Positions 54,024 to 63,059 of a DNA stretch of 64,000 bases are shown here, one piece after another. Every line of letters begins with the position of its first letter. The stretch's first letter is position 1. Under the pieces are notes generated by a model. The model saw nothing but the letters and a program-made list of their open reading frames with translations, was not told the origin of the DNA and did no database searches. The stretch is from the NCBI GenBank assembly GCA_963777735.1, contig CAVZRQ010000008.1, positions 558,001 through 622,000 on the forward strand, written 5' to 3'. The position numbers were made by a program, and so were the translations under genes. This DNA is from ZC4RG30 sp963777735 (GTDB lineage Bacteria; Pseudomonadota; Gammaproteobacteria; Steroidobacterales; Steroidobacteraceae).

Positions 54024-55054
54024 GGCGAAACCGTCAGCCCGACGTTGTTGCCGGCCAGTGCCTGTTCGGCGCGATAACTCGAGCGCACCATCGGGCCGGA
54101 TACGCATTCCCGGAAACCACGCTCGAGACCGGCTGCGCGGAAATGCTCGAACTGGGCAGGCGTGACAAATCGTGCCACCGGCAGATGATTGGGTGTCGGA
54201 CGCAGGTATTGACCAAGAGTGAGGATGTCCACCTGCGCGCGGCGCAGGTCGTCCATCGCCTCCAGCACTTCTTCATCCGATTCACCCAGACCCAGCATCA
54301 AGCTGGATTTGGTGAATACATCGGGACGATGCTGCTTCGCATGCGCCAGCACCGCCAGTGTCTGGTCGTAGCCGGCCCGGGCATCCCGCACCGGATGTGT
54401 CAGCCGGCGCACGGTTTCCAGATTCTGCGCAAACACCTGCAGCCCGGAATCGACCACCGTTTCGACATCGCGCAACACACCCTGGAAATCCGGGGTGAGC
54501 GCTTCGACAGCGGTTTGTGGTGATTGTTTGCGGATGGCGCGTACACATGCGGCGAAATGCGCTGCGCCCCCATCTTCCAGATCGTCGCGGTTGACGCTGG
54601 TCAGCACGATGTAGGAAAGCCCCATCAGCGTGACGCTCTGTGCCACGTTTGCCGGTTCTTCGGCATCCAGCCAGCCGCGTGGATTGCCGGTGTCCACGGA
54701 ACAGAAACGGCAGGCGCGCGTGCACACCGCACCCATCAGCATGATGGTGGCAGTGCCGGCATTCCAGCACTCGCCGATATTGGGGCATTTGGCTTCTTCG
54801 CAGACCGTGGCCAGCTTGTGCGTGTGCACGTTGCGGCGAATTTCTGCATAGCGCTCGCCGCTGGCGGGCATGGCCTTGAGCCATCGCGGCTTGCCAGTGG
54901 AGGGAACAGGTTCCGAGTCAGCGCCGCGCGGCTTCTGGCCATCGCGGATCGCAGTGAAGCCTTGCGGGGTGGTGTATTTCTCGCCGCTGCGGGCCGGAGT
55001 GCCGAACGGCGCCGCAGGCTCCACCACCACACGAATGCCTTTGAGTTCGGTCAT
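54020..55054 (-). CDS. lipA: Lipoyl synthase
   Basis: 344-aa radical SAM enzyme that inserts two sulfurs into the octanoyl chain. The auxiliary cluster motif CEEAKCPNIGEC, the radical SAM motif CTRACRFCSV and the C-terminal MVRSSYRAEQ (Arg-Ser-Ser-Tyr) are complete. The N-terminus is longer than in E. coli (321 aa) by about 20 residues. It lies 7 nt after the restored murU stop, and is followed by lipB with a GTGA overlap. Confidence 0.97.
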   Translation of the reverse strand: MTELKGIRVVVEPAAPFGTPARSGEKYTTPQGFTAIRDGQKPRGADSEPVPSTGKPRWLKAMPASGERYAEIRRNVHTHKLATVCEEAKCPNIGECWNAGTATIMLMGAVCTRACRFCSVDTGNPRGWLDAEEPANVAQSVTLMGLSYIVLTSVNRDDLEDGGAAHFAACVRAIRKQSPQTAVEALTPDFQGVLRDVETVVDSGLQVFAQNLETVRRLTHPVRDARAGYDQTLAVLAHAKQHRPDVFTKSSLMLGLGESDEEVLEAMDDLRRAQVDILTLGQYLRPTPNHLPVARFVTPAQFEHFRAAGLERGFRECVSGPMVRSSYRAEQALAGNNVGLTVSP

Positions 55055-55061
55055 TGCCGGC

Positions 55062-55737
55062 TCATCCTCGCACGCGCTGCAGGCGGTCGTCGAGTTGCTG
55101 CAAGCGCTGCGGCGTGCCGATGTCCAGCCACTCGCCGGCGTGGCGCTGGCCGCCCAGCCGGCCCGGCATCCCGGGCCCGCAGCAGCCAGGGAAGCAAAGG
55201 GAAGCGCCCGTGTTCTGCACCGGCAAAAAACTCCGGCCGCAGCAAAGCCACCCCGGAATAGGTCAACCGGTCTCCAGCTTCTTGCTGGATGCGCCCCTGT
55301 GCGTCGAGAAAGAAGTCGCCTTTCGGATGCTGTTCAGGATTGGGCACCAGTACCAGCTGCGCCAGGTCGTGCTCCGCGATGCGCAGGGAGGCGAAATCGA
55401 TGTCGGTGAAGACGTCGCCGTTGACCAGCAGAAACGGACCGTTCCCCAGCAGGGGCAAAGCCTGCAATACGCCTCCGCCAACTTCCAATGCTGGCCAGGG
55501 TTCGCGGCTGTAAACGATCCGCACCCCATGACGACTGCCGTCACCGAGCGTCGCGGCGATCATCTCCCCCAGCCACGAAAGGTTGATGACCACATCGTGA
55601 AAGCCGGCTTGTGCCAGGCGTTCCAGATGCCAGACGATCAATGGCTTGCCCGCCACCATCAGCAGCGGTTTCGGACAGGTGTCGGTCAGTGGCCGCATGC
55701 GCTCGCCGCGACCGGCTGCCATCAGCATCACTTTCAC
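55062..55737 (-). CDS. murU: N-acetylmuramate-1-phosphate uridylyltransferase (MurU), frameshift near the 3' end
   Basis: Nucleotidyltransferase that makes UDP-MurNAc in the peptidoglycan recycling route that bypasses MurA. The N-terminal AAGRGERMRPLTDTCPKPLL carries the GxGxRMxPLT...PK motif, and VVINLSWLGE and LLVNGDVFTDIDF follow. After LLPWLLRARDAG (about 55165) the original frame gives an unrelated tail. A shifted frame reads GQRHAGEWLDIGTPQRLQQLDDRLQ, the expected MurU C-terminus, and ends at 55062. One extra base, or two missing, in the GGGCC region around 55160 would explain it. Restored length is about 224 aa. Confidence 0.88.
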
Positions 55738-56780
55738 TTGCCTGCACCCAGCGCCCGCGCGTTCGCTGCAGTCAGACCAGGCGCCAGTTGTTCATCCACG
55801 AACCGGGCGAACCGGGCCAGCTCCGGGTAGGCGTGCGCCACGTCCTGCACATAGCGCAGAGTGCGGGGCAGATCCGCGAGGTAACCTGTCTTGCCGTCGC
55901 GCCAGGAGAGGCGCGCAAAAATGCCCAGTACCTTGATGTGCCGCTGAAGTCCGATCAGGTCGAACCAGCGCAGGAACTGCGCTGCGGATTCACCCGCCAG
56001 CGCCCGCCCCTGCGAACCACCGGCCAGCAGGCGCTCGCGATACCCGGCAACCCAGGCTTCCACGCGCGCACGCGGCCAGTCGACATAGCAATCCTTGAGG
56101 ATGGAAGCGAGGTCATACCCCACCGGTCCGTGCAAGGCGTCCTGGAAGTCGATGACTCCGGGCGATCTCTCGGTGGTGAACATCAGGTTGCGCGAGTGGT
56201 AGTCGCGATGCACGAATACCCGTGGCTGGGCCAGCGCCTCGGCAGCCAGCAATTCAAATGTTTCGTGCAGGGTCTGAAGCCCGGCCGCATCGGGCTCGAA
56301 CAGCAGGTGATGACGGCAATACCAGTCGGGTAGCAGCTGCATTTCACGCAGCAGCGTCGCGTGGTCATAGGGGGGGAGCTGCAGCGCGGCGCTCTCTCCA
56401 CCCAATTGCAGCCGCGCCAGGGTGTCCAGGGCATCCCCATACAGCCGGCCGGCATCCACACCGGATTGAAGGGCGGTGAGCATGTGCGTTGCGCCGAGGT
56501 CTTCCAGTACGGCGAAGCCCAGCTTCACATCCGCTGCAAACACATGTGGCACATGCATGCCACATCGCTCGAGCAGCGCCGAGACGCGCAGGTAGCCAGC
56601 CAGATCTTCGTGATCCGGCGGGGAGTCCATGCCGATGCAGGTCGAGCCATCCGACCTGTTGATGCGGAAATAGCGCCGGAAACTGGCATCCGCAGAGGCA
56701 GGAACAATGCCCCGCGGGTCGTAACCACCCTGAGTGCCGAGCCAGTGGCGCATTTGGTCGAGTCGGAGGTCGTCGGACAT
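55734..56780 (-). CDS. amgK: N-acetylmuramate/N-acetylglucosamine kinase
   Basis: 348-aa aminoglycoside phosphotransferase-like kinase; it phosphorylates anomeric MurNAc and GlcNAc released during cell-wall turnover. Visible are SADASFRRYFRI near the N-terminus, the catalytic loop FVHRDYHSRNLMF and GVIDFQDALHGPVGYDLASIL. Its stop overlaps the murU start by 4 nt, the usual amgK-murU pair that gives some intrinsic fosfomycin tolerance. It is divergent from lptD with a palindromic element between them. Confidence 0.94.
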   Translation of the reverse strand: MSDDLRLDQMRHWLGTQGGYDPRGIVPASADASFRRYFRINRSDGSTCIGMDSPPDHEDLAGYLRVSALLERCGMHVPHVFAADVKLGFAVLEDLGATHMLTALQSGVDAGRLYGDALDTLARLQLGGESAALQLPPYDHATLLREMQLLPDWYCRHHLLFEPDAAGLQTLHETFELLAAEALAQPRVFVHRDYHSRNLMFTTERSPGVIDFQDALHGPVGYDLASILKDCYVDWPRARVEAWVAGYRERLLAGGSQGRALAGESAAQFLRWFDLIGLQRHIKVLGIFARLSWRDGKTGYLADLPRTLRYVQDVAHAYPELARFARFVDEQLAPGLTAANARALGAGK

Positions 56781-56830
56781 GATTCCGCAGGAATGTAGAG
56801 GGAAAGGAGTTTCGCCCAGTCGGGCAGGCC

Positions 56831-56850
56831 GGCAGACATTATAATCTGCC
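56831..56850. promoter_or_regulatory. 20-bp palindrome overlapping TATAAT between amgK and lptD
   Basis: GGCAGA-CATTATAA-TCTGCC is an inverted repeat with perfect 6-nt arms. Its centre contains ATTATAAT, which reads as TATAAT on both strands. On the plus strand this -10 box would start transcription about 4 nt before the lptD ATG at 56856, giving an almost leaderless message; on the minus strand it could serve amgK. No good -35 box is seen for either. The position suits an operator or a shared promoter. Confidence 0.5.
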
Positions 56851-56855
56851 GCTCA

Positions 56856-59087
56856 ATGCGCATGCCCCACCATCTCCTGACCTATGCAGCCGTTCTCACA
56901 ATGGCATGGCCAGGTTCCGCCCTGCGCGCAGCGGATTATTCCAACCCCTACAACCTGCCGCGCTGCCCGGATGATCCTGGCGCCGGTGAACAGTCGCAGG
57001 TGGGCCCTGCCCTGTCTTCTCGCGACCGGCTGGACTTCGCATTGGGCACGCTGTTCTCCGACTCGAACAGCGGCATCCTCGAAATTTCCGACGGCGTGGA
57101 AGTGAGTTCGGGTGATCGCAAACTCAGTGCCGAAAATTTCCGGCTGGATGAGACCAAAGACCGGATCGAAGTCAGCGGCGAAGTGAAATACAGCGACCCG
57201 CAGATCATCCTCAAAGGCGAAACCGGAAACTTCGTCGGAGGTAACGCCGAATTCGAAGGAGCAACCTTCGAGCTGCCTTTGCAGCCGGCGCGCGGCGCGG
57301 CCAGCTCGCTGTCGCTCAGCAGAACCGGCGTGCTGCAACTGAAGAACGTGCAATACACCACCTGCCCGGAAGGCAGCGCGGACTGGCAGATCCGGGCCGA
57401 TTCGGTATCCATCGACACCAACACCAGCATCGGCACGGCGCGGGACGCCCGCGTCGAGTTCTTTGGAGTGCCGATCATCCGCCTGCCCAGGATCTCGTTT
57501 CCGGTGGGCAATGCGCGCAAGAGCGGTCTCTTGTTCCCGAGCCTCGGCACTTCTTCCAACAGCGGCGTGCAACTTTCCGTTCCGTACTACTTCAACATCG
57601 CGCCGGAACAGGACCTGACACTTACCCCGACCTACTACACGCAGCGCGGGGTGGATCTGGAAAGCGAATATCGCCTTCTCACGCGTCGCACCCGCGGGCA
57701 GGTCCGCGCCAATCTGCTGCCCGAGGATCGCAAGGCCGACCGCACCCGCAGCCGCCTGAAAGTGGGCAGCATCACGGAGCTCACGCGTGGCTGGCGCCTC
57801 ACGGTCGACGCCGAGAATGTCAGCGATGCCCGTTACTTCGAGGATTTCGCACAAGGCGCGGATGGCGCGAGCATCGCCTTCCTGCCGCGGCTGATGCAGC
57901 TCTCCTATCGCAGCGACCAGTTTGATACCGGCATCCTGCTGCGCAACTTCCAGACGCTGGACCAGGAACTGCCGCAACTCGACCGACCCCACACGGAGAT
58001 GCCCCGCCTGTATGCGCGCGGCAACTGGCAGCTGCCCGGCTCACTGCCACTCAACTATGGCTTCGATACCGAGACCTCTTATTTCCGGCACGGTGAGGAT
58101 GTGCAGGGCTGGCGATTCAACGCCATGCCACAGGTTGGCATCAACTATGAGGGTGCAGGGTATTTCGTGAGGCCCACAGCCGCCCTCGATGCCACCCAGT
58201 ACAGGCTGCACGACGTCGCGCCGGGCAGCAGCCGATCTCCCGGGCGCACGCTGCCGATCCTGAGCCTGGACGGTGGTCTGCAGTTCGAACGCGACAGCGG
58301 GCGGCGCGGACAGCGGCGCATGACATTCGAACCCCGCCTGCTCTATCTGTACGTGCCTTACCAGGACCAGTCACAACTGCCGGTATTCGATACTGCAGAG
58401 CCCGACCTCAACTGGATCGAGCTGTTTCGCAACAACCGCTATTCGGGAATCGACCGGATCAGCGATGCCAACCAGCTCAGCGCCGGCTTCACCACACGGC
58501 TCTACAGCAGCACCAATGGCACGCGCTTCCTTTCCACAACCGTCGGCCAGACTTTCTACTTCAGCACTCCACGCGTCAGCCTGCCAGACGAACCACCGGT
58601 GACGGGCCATACCTCTGACCTGATTGCGCAGGTCGAACTCCAGGCTTTCAAGAACTGGAGTGTCAGCAGTGGCCTGCAATGGGACAGGCAGGAATCGCGA
58701 ACCGCGAAGGCCGAGGTTCAGCTGCGCTATCAACCGGAGGCGCGCAGCGTCGTGAATCTCGGCTACCGTTTCCAGCATGACCGCCTGGAACAGGCCGATG
58801 TATCCGCTGCCTGGCCTGTATTCCGCAACTGGCGCCTTTACGGCCGCGCCCTGTATTCGCTGCAGGACAACAAGTCGATCGAGCACTTTGCCGGGTTCGA
58901 GTACAGCAGCTGCTGCTGGAACCTGCGGTTCGTGGCCCGGGACTACGTCAGCCGCCGCTCGGGAGAGCGCGACCAGAGCTTTTACCTGCAGTTGGAACTC
59001 AAGGGTCTCTCGAATGTCGGATTGGCGGCAGACGCTTTTCTGGAAAAGGCCATTCGCGGATACTCCAACCGCCGCCAGCACCACTGA
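56856..59087 (+). CDS. lptD: LPS-assembly protein LptD
   Basis: 743-aa outer-membrane beta-barrel that inserts LPS in the outer leaflet together with LptE. A signal peptide (about 1-25) is followed by an OstA jellyroll (residues 60-200) and the barrel (about 210-743). The four cysteines that form the functional disulfides are at 37, 170, 686 and 687 (the CC pair in SSCCWNLRF). Another ATG 6 nt downstream (56862) is possible. It is followed by surA, which chaperones it, in the conserved order. Confidence 0.95.
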   Translation: MRMPHHLLTYAAVLTMAWPGSALRAADYSNPYNLPRCPDDPGAGEQSQVGPALSSRDRLDFALGTLFSDSNSGILEISDGVEVSSGDRKLSAENFRLDETKDRIEVSGEVKYSDPQIILKGETGNFVGGNAEFEGATFELPLQPARGAASSLSLSRTGVLQLKNVQYTTCPEGSADWQIRADSVSIDTNTSIGTARDARVEFFGVPIIRLPRISFPVGNARKSGLLFPSLGTSSNSGVQLSVPYYFNIAPEQDLTLTPTYYTQRGVDLESEYRLLTRRTRGQVRANLLPEDRKADRTRSRLKVGSITELTRGWRLTVDAENVSDARYFEDFAQGADGASIAFLPRLMQLSYRSDQFDTGILLRNFQTLDQELPQLDRPHTEMPRLYARGNWQLPGSLPLNYGFDTETSYFRHGEDVQGWRFNAMPQVGINYEGAGYFVRPTAALDATQYRLHDVAPGSSRSPGRTLPILSLDGGLQFERDSGRRGQRRMTFEPRLLYLYVPYQDQSQLPVFDTAEPDLNWIELFRNNRYSGIDRISDANQLSAGFTTRLYSSTNGTRFLSTTVGQTFYFSTPRVSLPDEPPVTGHTSDLIAQVELQAFKNWSVSSGLQWDRQESRTAKAEVQLRYQPEARSVVNLGYRFQHDRLEQADVSAAWPVFRNWRLYGRALYSLQDNKSIEHFAGFEYSSCCWNLRFVARDYVSRRSGERDQSFYLQLELKGLSNVGLAADAFLEKAIRGYSNRRQHH

Positions 59088-59120
59088 GGTGGCTCACACG
59101 TGATAACCAAGGAATTCCTC

Positions 59121-60455
59121 ATGCTCCGCCCGATTCTGGCCTGCCTCGCGCTGTCATGGGCAGGCACTGGCCTTGCCGCCGAACTCGTCAACCCGGCCGC
59201 CGCGCCCGCGCCGGCAGAAGAGCCTGCGGTTCCCAAGACTGGCGTGCTGCTCGATCGCATCGTCGCGGTCGTCAACGACGGCATGGTCACGGAAAGCGAG
59301 CTGAACGAGCAAATCGGTCAGATCACCGAGCGACTGCGCGAACAGCAGACCGCTCTGCCACCCCAGGATGTACTGCGCGCGCAGATCCTGGACCGACTGG
59401 TGCTCCAGGAGATCCAGCTGCAGCGGGCCGAACGCATCGAGCTGAAGGTCACCGATGAAATGCTGAACAGCGCCCTGGCCGAAATGGCCAAGACCAACAA
59501 CATCACGCTTGCGCAATTACCCACCGCGCTGGCGCAGCAAGGCATCGAATATGCGTCCTACCGCGACAACTTCCGCAAGGAAATGACGCTGCAGCAGTTG
59601 CGGCGCCGCGATGTCCTCAGCCGCATCAGCGTGACGCCGCGCGAACTGGAACAGTTCAAGGAGCGGATCAAACGCCTGCCTGCCGAGGACGTCGAATACA
59701 ACACTTCGCACATCCTGCTGGCCATTCCGCCGGAAGCCACCCAGGCGCAGGTGGATGAAATCACCAAGCGTGCGGACGAGATCGTGGAACGATCGAAGAC
59801 AGAGGATTTCGCGCGGCTTGCCGTCGCCTATTCCAATGCCCAGTCGGCATTGGAAGGTGGATCCCTGGGTTGGCGCCCGGGGCCGGAGTTGCCGACGATA
59901 TTCGCGGAGGTGGTTGTCGGCCTCAAAACCGGTGAAGTCAGCAAACCGATTGTCACGCCCACCGGCGTGCATCTGGTCAAGCTCAATGAGCAGCGCAGCT
60001 CCCAGGGCAGCCCGATCGAGAAACAGGTGCACGCGCGCCATATCCTGATGAAGCCCAATGAACTGCAGGACGGCGCCACCGTGAAACTCCGGCTGGCCAA
60101 CATCCGCGAACGTATCCTGAAGGGCGAAGACTTCAGTGTCTTCGCTTCCAGCATGTCGGAAGACCCTGGTTCGGCGGTGGAAGGCGGCGACCTGGGCTGG
60201 AAAGGCCCCGGCACCTATGTTCCGGAGTTCGAGGCCGTATTGGGCTCGCTGTCGGAGAATGAGATCAGCGAACCTTTCGAATCCCAGTTTGGCTGGCACA
60301 TCGTGCAGTTGCTGGGCAAGCGGGAGTTCGATACCACCGAGGAGTCACTGCAGGATCGCGCCTATCGCCAGCTGATCGACAGCCGGGCCGAGGAAGAAAC
60401 CGAGCTGTGGCTGCGGCGTCTGCGTGACGAGGCTTTCGTCGACACAAAGATGTGA
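59121..60455 (+). CDS. surA: Periplasmic chaperone and peptidyl-prolyl isomerase SurA
   Basis: 444-aa folding factor for outer-membrane proteins, including LptD. Signal peptide MLRPILACLALSWAGTGLAA, N-terminal chaperone domain (VLLDRIVAVVNDGMVTESEL), two parvulin domains (around 170-270 with ILLAIPPEATQ, and 285-385 with ARHILMKPNE), and a C-terminal helix. ATG 59121 has AAGGA 7-8 nt upstream; an in-frame GTG at 59100 is less likely. It starts 33 nt after lptD. Confidence 0.95.
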   Translation: MLRPILACLALSWAGTGLAAELVNPAAAPAPAEEPAVPKTGVLLDRIVAVVNDGMVTESELNEQIGQITERLREQQTALPPQDVLRAQILDRLVLQEIQLQRAERIELKVTDEMLNSALAEMAKTNNITLAQLPTALAQQGIEYASYRDNFRKEMTLQQLRRRDVLSRISVTPRELEQFKERIKRLPAEDVEYNTSHILLAIPPEATQAQVDEITKRADEIVERSKTEDFARLAVAYSNAQSALEGGSLGWRPGPELPTIFAEVVVGLKTGEVSKPIVTPTGVHLVKLNEQRSSQGSPIEKQVHARHILMKPNELQDGATVKLRLANIRERILKGEDFSVFASSMSEDPGSAVEGGDLGWKGPGTYVPEFEAVLGSLSENEISEPFESQFGWHIVQLLGKREFDTTEESLQDRAYRQLIDSRAEEETELWLRRLRDEAFVDTKM

Positions 60456-61429
60456 GCACCGCTTTGCGCGCCCGGCCGCGCCTCGCCCTGACCTGCGGAG
60501 AACCGGCCGGAATCGGCCCGGATATCTGCGCGCAGGTGGGTGCGCAGCTGTTACGCGAGCATGCAGACTTCGATGTGGTCTGTCTTGCCGATACGCAACT
60601 CATCGCTGCGCGTGCCACGCAACTGGGTCTGCATCAGTTCATCGGCCCGCAGTTCAGCCTGCTGCATCTGCCGCTGGCAGTGCCGGCCACGGCTGGTCAC
60701 CTCGACCCCCGGAATGCACGCTGGGTGTTGCAGCTGCTGGATAAGGCCGTGGATGGCTGCTTCGCCGGCGATTTCGATGCCATCGTCACCGCACCCGTGC
60801 AGAAGAGCGTGATCAACGATGCCGGCGTGGCGTTTACTGGCCACACCGAATACCTGGCGCAACGCTGCAAGGTTCCAAGGCCGGTGATGATGCTGGCGGC
60901 AGATTCGCTGCGCGTCGCGCTGGCAACCACCCACCTGCCCCTGCAGGAAGTCAGTAGCGCCATCACCGGCGACAGCCTGGACGAGATCCTGGACATCCTG
61001 CAGCAGGACCTGCGCAGCAAATGGGGGATTGCCGCGCCGCGCATCGGTGTTTGCGGCCTGAACCCGCATGCCGGCGAATCCGGCCATCTCGGGCGCGAGG
61101 AGATCGACACCATCGCCCCGGCCATAGAACGTGCGCGTGCTCGTGGCATTGCGGCCAGCGGCCCGTGGCCCGCCGACACCATCTTCACGCCGCGGCAGCT
61201 CGCCGGTTTCGACGTCGTGCTGGCCATGTTCCACGACCAGGGCCTGCCGGTGCTGAAATATGCGGGCTTTGGCAATGCCGTGAACATCACGCTCGGCCTG
61301 CCGCTGATCCGCACCTCGGTGGATCATGGCACCGCACTGGATCTCGCCGGCACCGGCAAGGCAGAGCACGGCAGCCTGCTGGCCGCCGTGCGGCTCGCCG
61401 CGCAGCTGGTCCGAAGCCGGCGCACGTGA
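60452..61429 (+). CDS. pdxA: 4-hydroxythreonine-4-phosphate dehydrogenase
   Basis: 325-aa zinc-dependent oxidoreductase of vitamin B6 synthesis. The family start RLALTCGEPAGIGPDI, metal-binding FTGHTEYLA, GESGHLGREE and MFHDQGLPVLKY are all present. A GTG start at 60452 overlaps the surA stop (GTGA), and its stop in turn overlaps the rsmA GTG, so the surA-pdxA-rsmA genes are coupled. Confidence 0.96.
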   Translation: MSTALRARPRLALTCGEPAGIGPDICAQVGAQLLREHADFDVVCLADTQLIAARATQLGLHQFIGPQFSLLHLPLAVPATAGHLDPRNARWVLQLLDKAVDGCFAGDFDAIVTAPVQKSVINDAGVAFTGHTEYLAQRCKVPRPVMMLAADSLRVALATTHLPLQEVSSAITGDSLDEILDILQQDLRSKWGIAAPRIGVCGLNPHAGESGHLGREEIDTIAPAIERARARGIAASGPWPADTIFTPRQLAGFDVVLAMFHDQGLPVLKYAGFGNAVNITLGLPLIRTSVDHGTALDLAGTGKAEHGSLLAAVRLAAQLVRSRRT

Positions 61430-62202
61430 TCCGCGTCCGCAAACGATTCGGGCAGCATTTCCTGCACGACCAGGGTGTGCTGCGACGTATTGCCGATGCC
61501 GTTGCACCCAGGACAGGACAACACCTGGTGGAGATCGGACCCGGCGCGGGCGCCCTCACCGCGCAGCTGCTGGAACGCATCGACGTACTCGATGCCATCG
61601 AAATCGATCGCGACCTGAGTGCGGCGCTGCGCAGCCGCTGGCCAACGCAACTGCGGCTGCACGGTGGCGATGCGCTCGAATTCGATTTCACCGCGCTGGC
61701 AGCGCAGCTGGGAGGGCCGCTGCGGCTGGTGGGCAACCTGCCCTACAACATCTCCACGCCGTTGCTGTTCCACTTCCTGCAGCATCGGCAGTGCATCACC
61801 GACATGCACATCATGCTGCAGAAGGAAGTGATCGATCGAATGGCCGCGGCTCCCGGCGCAGACGACTATGGCCGGCTTACAGTGATGCTGGCGCCCTGGC
61901 TGCAGGTAGACAAGTTGTTTGATGTGGGGCCTGGTGCTTTCACTCCTCCGCCCCGGGTATGGTCTGCCGTAGCGCGGCTGACCGTACTCTCCACACCTCG
62001 CTTCACAGTGCCGGAACAGTATGCTGCACTTGTTGCGCAGGCCTTCTCGCAACGGCGCAAGACATTGCGCAACAGCCTCCGGGGGCGCATCGCCGACGGC
62101 GACTGGCAATCCGCAGGGGTCGATCCGACAGCAAGGCCAGAAACCCTGAGCCCGGAACAGTTCGCGGCGCTGGCAAAGCTTGCAGAGCCCGGCCAGCTGT
62201 GA
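61426..62202 (+). CDS. rsmA: 16S rRNA (adenine1518/1519-N6) dimethyltransferase
   Basis: 258-aa SAM enzyme (KsgA) that dimethylates two adjacent adenines near the 3' end of 16S rRNA. RKRFGQHFLHD, motif I VEIGPGAGALT, catalytic GNLPYNIS and the late AFSQRRKTLRNSL are diagnostic. It starts with GTG 61426 in a GTGA overlap with pdxA. Loss of this gene gives kasugamycin resistance in other bacteria; the copy here looks intact. Confidence 0.97.
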   Translation: MIRVRKRFGQHFLHDQGVLRRIADAVAPRTGQHLVEIGPGAGALTAQLLERIDVLDAIEIDRDLSAALRSRWPTQLRLHGGDALEFDFTALAAQLGGPLRLVGNLPYNISTPLLFHFLQHRQCITDMHIMLQKEVIDRMAAAPGADDYGRLTVMLAPWLQVDKLFDVGPGAFTPPPRVWSAVARLTVLSTPRFTVPEQYAALVAQAFSQRRKTLRNSLRGRIADGDWQSAGVDPTARPETLSPEQFAALAKLAEPGQL

Positions 62203-62214
62203 TTCCTTTGGAGC

Positions 62215-62667
62215 ATGAGCATCTATAAACGGATCCTGGCGATCGTCGACCTTTCGGCAGACTGCGCGCAAGTTGCTGCAAAGGCCCTCCAACTGGCCGA
62301 AGCCAATCCGGGAGCCAAGCTGACGCTGCTGCATGTGGTGGAGTTCATGCCGGTGGAACCCCTCAGTGACTCCCTGCTGCCGGCCGTGCAGATTGAAGTC
62401 GACCTGCTGCAGGCGGCTCGCCAGCGCATGAGCTCACTGGCCTCCAGCCTGGGCTCACCTTCCCCTCACTGGGAAGTGTGTTCGGGGAATGTGAAGGCGG
62501 AAGTCGTGCGTTTTGCACGCACGGGCAGCTACGACTTGATTGTGGTCGGCAGTCACGAGCGGCATGGTCTTTCGATTCTGGTGAACCTGACGGAAGACAC
62601 CGTACTGCACGCTGCGCCCTGCGACGTACTGGCAGTGCGTCTGACGCCAACCGAGAGGTCGGCATGA
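62215..62667 (+). CDS. Universal stress protein, UspA family
   Basis: 150-aa protein of the Usp family: IYKRILAIVDLSADCAQVAAKAL at the N-terminus, and a C-terminal ATP-binding-like VGSHERHGLSILVNLTEDTVLHAAPCDVLAVR (GxxxHG...G-x9 pattern altered). It sits between rsmA (12 nt) and apaG (4-nt overlap), an insertion into the usual rsmA-apaG order. The role is probably stress survival; nothing more specific can be said. Confidence 0.9.
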   Translation: MSIYKRILAIVDLSADCAQVAAKALQLAEANPGAKLTLLHVVEFMPVEPLSDSLLPAVQIEVDLLQAARQRMSSLASSLGSPSPHWEVCSGNVKAEVVRFARTGSYDLIVVGSHERHGLSILVNLTEDTVLHAAPCDVLAVRLTPTERSA

Positions 62668-63035
62668 TGCAGCCCATTCGCGTCGACGTCGAAACCAATT
62701 ATGTGCCCGATCAGTCGGACCCAGGCAGCCAGCGTTATGTGTTCTCGTACACCATCACCATTCTCAACGAAGGCGACGAGCCGGCACGGTTACTGCGCAG
62801 ACACTGGCTGATCACGGATGCCAACGGCAAGGTTCAGGAAGTTCGTGGCGACGGCGTGGTTGGCGAGCAGCCGCACCTGCAGCCGGGCCAGGGCTTCCGC
62901 TATTCCAGCGGCGCAATACTGGAGACCCCGGTGGGAACCATGCAAGGCAGCTACTCCATGGAAACGGATCAGGGCGCGCATTTCGATGCACCCATCGCGC
63001 CTTTCCGGCTGGCCATACCCGGCATCCTGCACTGA
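62664..63035 (+). CDS. apaG: ApaG (Co2+/Mg2+ efflux-associated) protein
   Basis: 123-aa fibronectin-type-III-like protein. NYVPDQSDPGSQRYVFSYTITILNEG, LLRRHWLITDANGKVQEVRGDGVVGEQP and YSSGAILETPVGTMQGSY are the typical conserved text. ATG 62664 (or the next ATG 62667) overlaps the stop of the stress protein gene. It precedes apaH, as in E. coli. The function is unclear; it has been linked to cobalt/magnesium phenotypes. Confidence 0.95.
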   Translation: MMQPIRVDVETNYVPDQSDPGSQRYVFSYTITILNEGDEPARLLRRHWLITDANGKVQEVRGDGVVGEQPHLQPGQGFRYSSGAILETPVGTMQGSYSMETDQGAHFDAPIAPFRLAIPGILH

Positions 63036-63059
63036 CATCAGCCCGAGGCTTGCAGTACC

